Positions 59,313 through 64,000 of a stretch of 64,000 nt of DNA are shown in pieces. The stretch comes from CBDUXT01 sp965371245 (GTDB lineage: Bacteria; Planctomycetota; Phycisphaerae; UBA1845). Position numbers and translations under genes: made by a program. The stretch spans positions 1 to 64,000 of the forward strand of contig CBDUXT010000010.1 in assembly GCA_965371245.1 (NCBI GenBank). Direction: 5' to 3'. The notes below the pieces were generated by a model. The model saw only the letters and a program-made list of their open reading frames with translations. It was not told the origin of the DNA and made no database searches. How positions within the stretch are numbered: position 1 is the stretch's first letter; each line of letters opens with the position of its first letter.

Positions 59313-61298
59313 ATGAAGCTCGTTTTCACCGGTAACATCGGTGTGCGAAGTAAAGCTCCCCTGATGGTTGTTCGACGACAGACCGACTTCGTCCATCTGC
59401 GCCCGAGCCGGCCCCATGCGCGGCGGGGCGAGCGCCTGGCCTGCGCGTTGCTCGTCGGCGCCGGTTGTCTCTGGGTTGCGGCCAAGACGGCTCGCGCTGC
59501 GGACCCACCCGGCATTGCGCAGTTCATCAAGATCCGCTGGCCGTCCAACGTTCGCGTCGGTCCGGACGGAACGACCTTTTTTCTTCATGATCCCGACGGG
59601 ATTCGACAGCTCTACCGTCTATGGGCCGGTGATCCACAGAAAAACGCCGTCAAGCTCACGAAGTTCCCCGACGGCATCGACGGGTACGAACTCAGCGACG
59701 ACGGGAGATGGGCGGCCGTCACCACCAGCATCGGCGGAAGCGAACAATCGGACCTGATCCTGGTGTTCACCGCCCGCAAGACTTGGCGCAAGCTCAAGGT
59801 GGATCCAAAGGTCGTGTACGGGAGCATCCTGTGGCGACGCGATTCACAAGCGCTGGCCTATCATGCCAACGACGAGTCACCGGCCGACTTCCATATCTAT
59901 CTCTACGGTGTCAACAGCTACGAACACATCAAGGTGATGGGCGGCGAGGGGTATCATTACCCGGCCGACTTCTCCGGCGACGGGAACCGGCTGGTCATCG
60001 GCAAGTATCACTCGGCCTCGTACTCGCAACTGCTCGAGTGGTCGTCATCGACGGGCGCGGTGCGCGAGATCACGCCCGAGGGTGAGAAATGGTCGTTCGA
60101 CCCGATCGGGCACACCGCCGACGACCGCACGTTCCTGGTCAACACCAACTATCGCGGTGACCTCAAGGCGATTCACTCCATCGACCTGGCGACCGGTGAG
60201 ATCAAGCCGGTGCTACCGGACCTTCGGGGGCATGAGATCGACTTCGCCGTGCTCAACCCGGAGCGAACCGTGCTCGCCGTCGGCGTCAACGAAAATGGCT
60301 ACCGAACGCTTCATCTGCGCGACGCGATGGACTTCACGCCCATCAAGACGCCCAAGATCGCCAAGGGCATCGTCGGCAACGTCGCCTTTGCCGGGGCGGA
60401 TCTGCTCTATTCACTCAACAACGCCAACACGCCGGGCATCGTCTATCGCTGGAACATCACTCGACCGGGCTCCGCGCCCGTGGCGATCACCCAGGCCGAC
60501 ACGCAGGGGATCGACGTGTCGAAGTTTCGCCTGCCGAAGTTGGTTCACTATCCCTCGTTCGACGGCAAGAGCATCCCGGCGTTTCTCTATCTGCCGTCTG
60601 ACTACAAGCCCGGAAGAAAGATTCCGTTTCTTGTTTCGTATCACGGCGGTCCGGAGTCGCAGTTTCGGCCCGGGTTTAACCGTGCGTTTCAATACTTCCT
60701 GTCGAAGGGGTACGGGATCATCGCGCCGAACGTCCGCGGCTCCAGCGGCTATGGGAAGGCGTACGTCGAGGCGGACAACTATCGAAACCGTCACAAGAGC
60801 GTCAAGGACGGGGTGTGGGCGGCCAAATACGTGATCAGCCAGGGATACACCCAGCCGCGGAAGGTGGCCGCCTGGGGGGGAGGTTACGGCGGGTTTATGA
60901 CCATGGCCGTCATCACCGAGGCGCCGGAGCTGTTCGGGGCGGCCTGCAACGTGGTGGGGATTGTGAACTTCCAGACATTTCTCGAACAAACGGGTGCCTA
61001 TCGCCGGCGCCTTCGCGAGGCGGAGTACGGCCCGCTTTCCGACCCGGCGTTTCTCAAGTCGATCTCACCGATCCACAAGGTGGACAAGATCACCACGCCG
61101 TTGATGCTGGCCCACGGCATGAACGACCCGCGGGTGCCCGTGGGCGAGGCGAAGCAGGTGGCCGCTGCGTTGAAGAAGCGCGGGGTGGAGGTCGAGGAAC
61201 TCTACTTCCCAGACGAGGGTCACGGCTTCGCCAAAGAGGCGAACCGCCTGGTGTACTACGAGCGGCTCGCGAAGTTCTTCGACAAGCACCTGAAATGA
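59313..61298 (+). CDS. S9-family prolyl oligopeptidase homologue lacking the nucleophile serine
   Basis: 661 residues. A long basic N-region and a signal-like segment (LACALLVGAGCLWVAAKTA) suggest export. A WD/propeller domain covers about 70-400 and an alpha/beta hydrolase domain about 420-660. The Asp and His of the triad remain (HGMNDPRVP and DEGHGF). The nucleophile elbow, normally GGSYGGFM, reads W-G-G-G-Y-G-G-F: codon 524 is GGT (60882-60884) instead of a serine codon. One A-to-G change from AGT would explain this. The protein is therefore either catalytically dead, a recent mutant, or a read error. GAGAGG lies before the ATG. No operon partner. Confidence 0.88.
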   Translation: MKLVFTGNIGVRSKAPLMVVRRQTDFVHLRPSRPHARRGERLACALLVGAGCLWVAAKTARAADPPGIAQFIKIRWPSNVRVGPDGTTFFLHDPDGIRQLYRLWAGDPQKNAVKLTKFPDGIDGYELSDDGRWAAVTTSIGGSEQSDLILVFTARKTWRKLKVDPKVVYGSILWRRDSQALAYHANDESPADFHIYLYGVNSYEHIKVMGGEGYHYPADFSGDGNRLVIGKYHSASYSQLLEWSSSTGAVREITPEGEKWSFDPIGHTADDRTFLVNTNYRGDLKAIHSIDLATGEIKPVLPDLRGHEIDFAVLNPERTVLAVGVNENGYRTLHLRDAMDFTPIKTPKIAKGIVGNVAFAGADLLYSLNNANTPGIVYRWNITRPGSAPVAITQADTQGIDVSKFRLPKLVHYPSFDGKSIPAFLYLPSDYKPGRKIPFLVSYHGGPESQFRPGFNRAFQYFLSKGYGIIAPNVRGSSGYGKAYVEADNYRNRHKSVKDGVWAAKYVISQGYTQPRKVAAWGGGYGGFMTMAVITEAPELFGAACNVVGIVNFQTFLEQTGAYRRRLREAEYGPLSDPAFLKSISPIHKVDKITTPLMLAHGMNDPRVPVGEAKQVAAALKKRGVEVEELYFPDEGHGFAKEANRLVYYERLAKFFDKHLK

Positions 61299-61414
61299 CG
61301 TCGCACGGTTAAGCGCCGCGCGGAGCCACTGCGTGCGCTGGTGTGCGCCCGGCGATCACCCAAGTCATAGCGGCGCTTGACCGTCTCGGGGCCGATTACT
61401 ACAACGATGACGCC

Positions 61415-62842
61415 ATGTTTGACGCACTAACCGATCGTTTGGGCGACGTGTTCCGCGGGCTGCGCGGGCGCGGGCGCATCACCGAGCAGAACGTCGGTGA
61501 AGTGATGGCCGAGATTCGTACGGCCCTGTTGGAGGCCGACGTCCATCTCGAGGTCGCGCGAAGCTTCTGCGACGAGGTTCAGAAAAAAGCCCTCGGCGCC
61601 GAGGTCATCAAGACGCTCCGTCCGGCCGACGTCATGGTCGGGATCGTTCGCGACGAACTCATCCGCCTGATGGGTCCGGTCGATCCCAAGATCCCGTTCA
61701 TCGCGCCTGGTCCGACCGTTTTGCTAATGGCCGGCCTTCAAGGATCGGGCAAGACGACCACCTGCGCGAAGATCGCCAAGCTGCTCCTCTCCAAGGCGAA
61801 GCGACCGCTGATGGTGGCGGCCGACCTGAAGCGCCCCGCGGCCATCGACCAGCTAGAGGTTCTCGGCGGGCAAATCGCCGTGCCCGTCTACGCCGAGCGC
61901 GATCAGCAGGACACGGTCAGGGTGTGCCGCAACGGGATTCGCCATGCCCGCAAGACGGACCGCGACGTCGTCATTCTCGATACGGCCGGACGGCTGGCGA
62001 TCGACGAAGAGTTGATGGGCGAACTGGAGAAGATCGCCAAGACGACCAATCCGCAACAGATCTATCTGGTGCTGGATGCGATGACCGGGCAGGACGCAGT
62101 CAACACGGCCAAGGTCTTCAATGAGCGGCTCGAACTCGATGGCATCATTCTCACGAAGTTCGACAGCGACACGCGCGGCGGGGCGGCGCTGTCGGTCAAA
62201 CAGGTAACCGGCAAGCCGATCAAGTTCGTCGGTGTTGGGGAAAAGCTCGACGCGCTGGAGGAGTTCCATCCCGACCGGGTGGCCGGTCGCATCCTGGGGA
62301 TGGGCGACATCCTCACGCTGGTCGAGCAGGCTCAACAGCATTTTGATCAGAAAGAGGCTGCCAGCCTCGAAGCCAAGATGGCTTCCGGGAAGTTCTCGCT
62401 GGACGATCTGCTGACGCAGTTGCAAAGCGTCAAGAAGATGGGTCCGCTAAAGGGTTTGCTCTCCAAGATCCCGGGTATGCGGGACATGATGGGCGACATG
62501 GAGGTGGACGACGGCGAACTGGGACGGATGGAGGCGGTCATTCGGTCGATGACCCCGAAGGAGAAGTCCAACCCGAAGATCATCGACGTCTCTCGTCGCC
62601 GGCGCATCGCGCGGGGCGCGGGCTGTGACCCCTCCGAGGTCAGCCAGCTCGTCAAACAGTTCGAGCCGATGCGGACCATGATGAAAGCGATGAGCGGTCA
62701 GTCGCTGGGTCAGCGCATGAAGATGGGCACGCAGTTCTCACAGGCGATGGCCGCCGGCAACATGCCGAAGCTCAAGTCAAGCACGAAGGCCGGTCGCCGC
62801 GCCATGTCGAAGAAGGATCGGCGCAAGCGGCGTCGAAGGTAG
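61415..62842 (+). CDS. ffh: Signal recognition particle GTPase Ffh
   Basis: 475 residues. The N domain (MFDALTDRLGDVFRGLRGRG) is followed by the G domain with GLQGSGKTT (107-115), DTAGR and TKFD, and a methionine-rich M domain (MGPLKGLLSKIPGMRDMMGD, FEPMRTMMKAMSGQSLGQRM) with a basic C-terminus KKDRRKRRRR. It targets membrane proteins cotranslationally, binding SRP RNA. I chose the ATG at 61415, where the conserved N domain starts; the frame is open from 61343. The usual downstream rpsP is absent. Confidence 0.95.
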   Translation: MFDALTDRLGDVFRGLRGRGRITEQNVGEVMAEIRTALLEADVHLEVARSFCDEVQKKALGAEVIKTLRPADVMVGIVRDELIRLMGPVDPKIPFIAPGPTVLLMAGLQGSGKTTTCAKIAKLLLSKAKRPLMVAADLKRPAAIDQLEVLGGQIAVPVYAERDQQDTVRVCRNGIRHARKTDRDVVILDTAGRLAIDEELMGELEKIAKTTNPQQIYLVLDAMTGQDAVNTAKVFNERLELDGIILTKFDSDTRGGAALSVKQVTGKPIKFVGVGEKLDALEEFHPDRVAGRILGMGDILTLVEQAQQHFDQKEAASLEAKMASGKFSLDDLLTQLQSVKKMGPLKGLLSKIPGMRDMMGDMEVDDGELGRMEAVIRSMTPKEKSNPKIIDVSRRRRIARGAGCDPSEVSQLVKQFEPMRTMMKAMSGQSLGQRMKMGTQFSQAMAAGNMPKLKSSTKAGRRAMSKKDRRKRRRR

Positions 62843-62969
62843 CGGCCTCGCACACCTTCCCAGTGCTGTTCGTGCAAGAACCCGACGCCATGCGAACACG
62901 TTGCGCCCTTGTTACAACGGTGATCTTCGCTCATTCCTGTATCGAGTTGTCACCAGGCGCACGCGGGCT

Positions 62970-62998
62970 TTGAACGAGCACGCCCGAACCGCTACTAT
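62970..62998 (+). promoter_or_regulatory. Promoter for the gene at 63149
   Basis: TTGAAC (62970-62975), 17 bases, TACTAT (62993-62998). It lies in the 306-bp gap after ffh, in which I recognise no RNA gene. Confidence 0.5.
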
Positions 62999-63148
62999 AC
63001 TGTTCGGGTCCATCCAGGCTTTTCGAGAGTCTGGGATGTCGGCGAAACGCTGACGCTGCCGATACCACGGGTGTTGGGGTAGCACCGGCCCTGAACGCGC
63101 GCCGGGTGGGCGGCGTATCGACGGTCCTGGGACCACGTGGGACATCGG

Positions 63149-64000
63149 ATGGCTGAAGGAAGACAAACCCATCGGTATTTTGCCACCCGCCCGGTCGGTC
63201 CGCGCGGCCGACGAGGGACGTCGCCCCTCTACGATGTCCATGTTTCTGCCATCGTCGTGGCAGCCTTGGTGTCGTTGTGCGTGGTCCCGATGGCAAACGG
63301 GCAACGGGGCAGGGGTCGGGGCAACGCCGGTCGGCAACAGGGCCCACCCGTCCTGATCGAGCCGTCGGCACCGATCGCCAACCTGTTTTCGCGAGCCGAC
63401 GACGGGCTTTCACGATCCGATTGGAAATTCACGATCGACTGCCTCCAGCGCATCATTGATGACACCCACGGCTGTCTCGTGCCCGGGGCCGGGGCCGCCA
63501 AGGGCAAAGGCACGCTGCATGAGTCGGCTCGGTGGAACGCGGCCAAGCGCCTCCGCAGGCTTCCACCCGAAGGGCTCCGCGCGTATCGCTTGCTGAACGA
63601 CGGCCGGGCCAAGCGGTTGTTCGAGCAGGGGCGCTCCGAGCACAACGCGGCCAAGCTCCGGCGCGTCGTCAATCGATACGTACTCACGCGATACAGCGGG
63701 ATGGCCGCCGACCTCCTGGTCTCGTGGGCGCTGGATGCGGGTCACTATCAGGAAGCGCTGGTGATCCTGGAGGACTTCCTGGCGATCGCGCCGCGGGATG
63801 GCGTGCCGACGGGGCGGCTTCGCGCCAAGCTGGCCGCCACGTTCGCGCTGTTGGGAAGGCCCGACCGTGCGGCCGCCGTCGGCCAGGTCGATCCTGGAAC
63901 CGCGGCCGCAGGATCCGATCCCTATATGGATATCGTGGGGGCAGCGGCCTCGCTCAGCCCGCCATCGTTCGAGCGGCAGGTCGAGCCGGTTCGCTGGGCG
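63149..64000 (+). CDS. Exported helical-repeat (TPR-like) protein, N-terminal part
   Basis: Open from the ATG at 63149 to the window end, 284 codons so far. A signal peptide (VSAIVVAALVSLCVVPMANG) is followed by a Gly/Arg/Gln-rich stretch and helical repeats: DWKFTIDCLQRIIDDTHG, LPPEGLRAYRLLNDGRAKRL, LRRVVNRYVLTRYSGMAADL, YQEALVILEDFLAIAPRDG. In planctomycetes this N-terminal plan usually precedes a PQQ/WD-like beta-propeller, which would lie beyond the window. Role unknown; location probably periplasmic. Confidence 0.75.
   Translation, partial: MAEGRQTHRYFATRPVGPRGRRGTSPLYDVHVSAIVVAALVSLCVVPMANGQRGRGRGNAGRQQGPPVLIEPSAPIANLFSRADDGLSRSDWKFTIDCLQRIIDDTHGCLVPGAGAAKGKGTLHESARWNAAKRLRRLPPEGLRAYRLLNDGRAKRLFEQGRSEHNAAKLRRVVNRYVLTRYSGMAADLLVSWALDAGHYQEALVILEDFLAIAPRDGVPTGRLRAKLAATFALLGRPDRAAAVGQVDPGTAAAGSDPYMDIVGAAASLSPPSFERQVEPVRWA

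Noticed and set aside
62843..63148. SRP RNA or another small RNA next to ffh
   Set aside because: No tetraloop/symmetric-loop domain IV motif recognised; only a promoter is visible.

Overview
The window looks like a chromosome segment of a high-GC planctomycete, probably an uncultured Phycisphaerae-like lineage. The clues are large secreted proteins with cysteine-rich and FG-GAP-type repeats, lipoproteins with DLNGNG/NGDG calcium-loop and collagen-like tracts, a Ser/Thr kinase next to an ECF sigma factor, an EF-G with the AHIDSGKTT P-loop, many short hairpin repeats between genes, and a final gene of a TPR/PQQ type common in that phylum. The taxonomy is inferred from gene content only. I saw no rRNA, tRNA or CRISPR.

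Layout. 1-4290 is a mobile-element graveyard: a partial IS1380-type element, an integrase tail cut by it, half an IS66 transposase, a complete IS630-type element with ends and TA target, and a truncated AbiEi-like antitoxin gene followed by perfect palindromes that share one core. 4295-11019 holds asnS and a giant FG-GAP secreted protein. 11304-18550 is a minus-strand signalling block (PilZ, small protein, FHA, kinase, membrane protein, ECF sigma). 18863-25887 holds three tandem paralogous lipoproteins. 26535-35542 is mixed housekeeping and signalling (FHA-GAF-PP2C phosphatase, MazG-like, sugar epimerase, lipoprotein, beta-barrel, fusA, metK).

The most unusual locus is 35582-38707 (minus strand). 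A MerR-type metal sensor is translationally coupled to a small heavy-metal-binding (HMA) lipoprotein whose two metal-binding cysteine codons are both TGA. This is coupled to an outer-membrane barrel gene, and then comes a two-domain thioredoxin-like protein with one in-frame TGA in each domain. Every TGA lies a fixed short distance upstream of a stem-loop with the geometry of a bacterial SECIS. I read this as a metal-responsive selenoprotein operon encoding four selenocysteines in two proteins. Ordinary gene callers would split or miss both proteins.

38960-47382 is a porin-cytochrome locus: an outer-membrane barrel, two NHL-propeller lipoproteins, a cytochrome with about 12 hemes, a tetraheme, a divergent pentaheme lipoprotein and a monoheme lipoprotein. 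It resembles an electron conduit across the outer membrane. Iron handling follows (feoA, feoB, a FeoB-associated Cys-rich protein, ferritin). The right end carries a protease-like PDZ protein, paired lipoproteins, a hybrid histidine kinase, an S9 peptidase homologue lacking its nucleophile serine, ffh, and the start of a TPR/PQQ-type protein that runs off the window.
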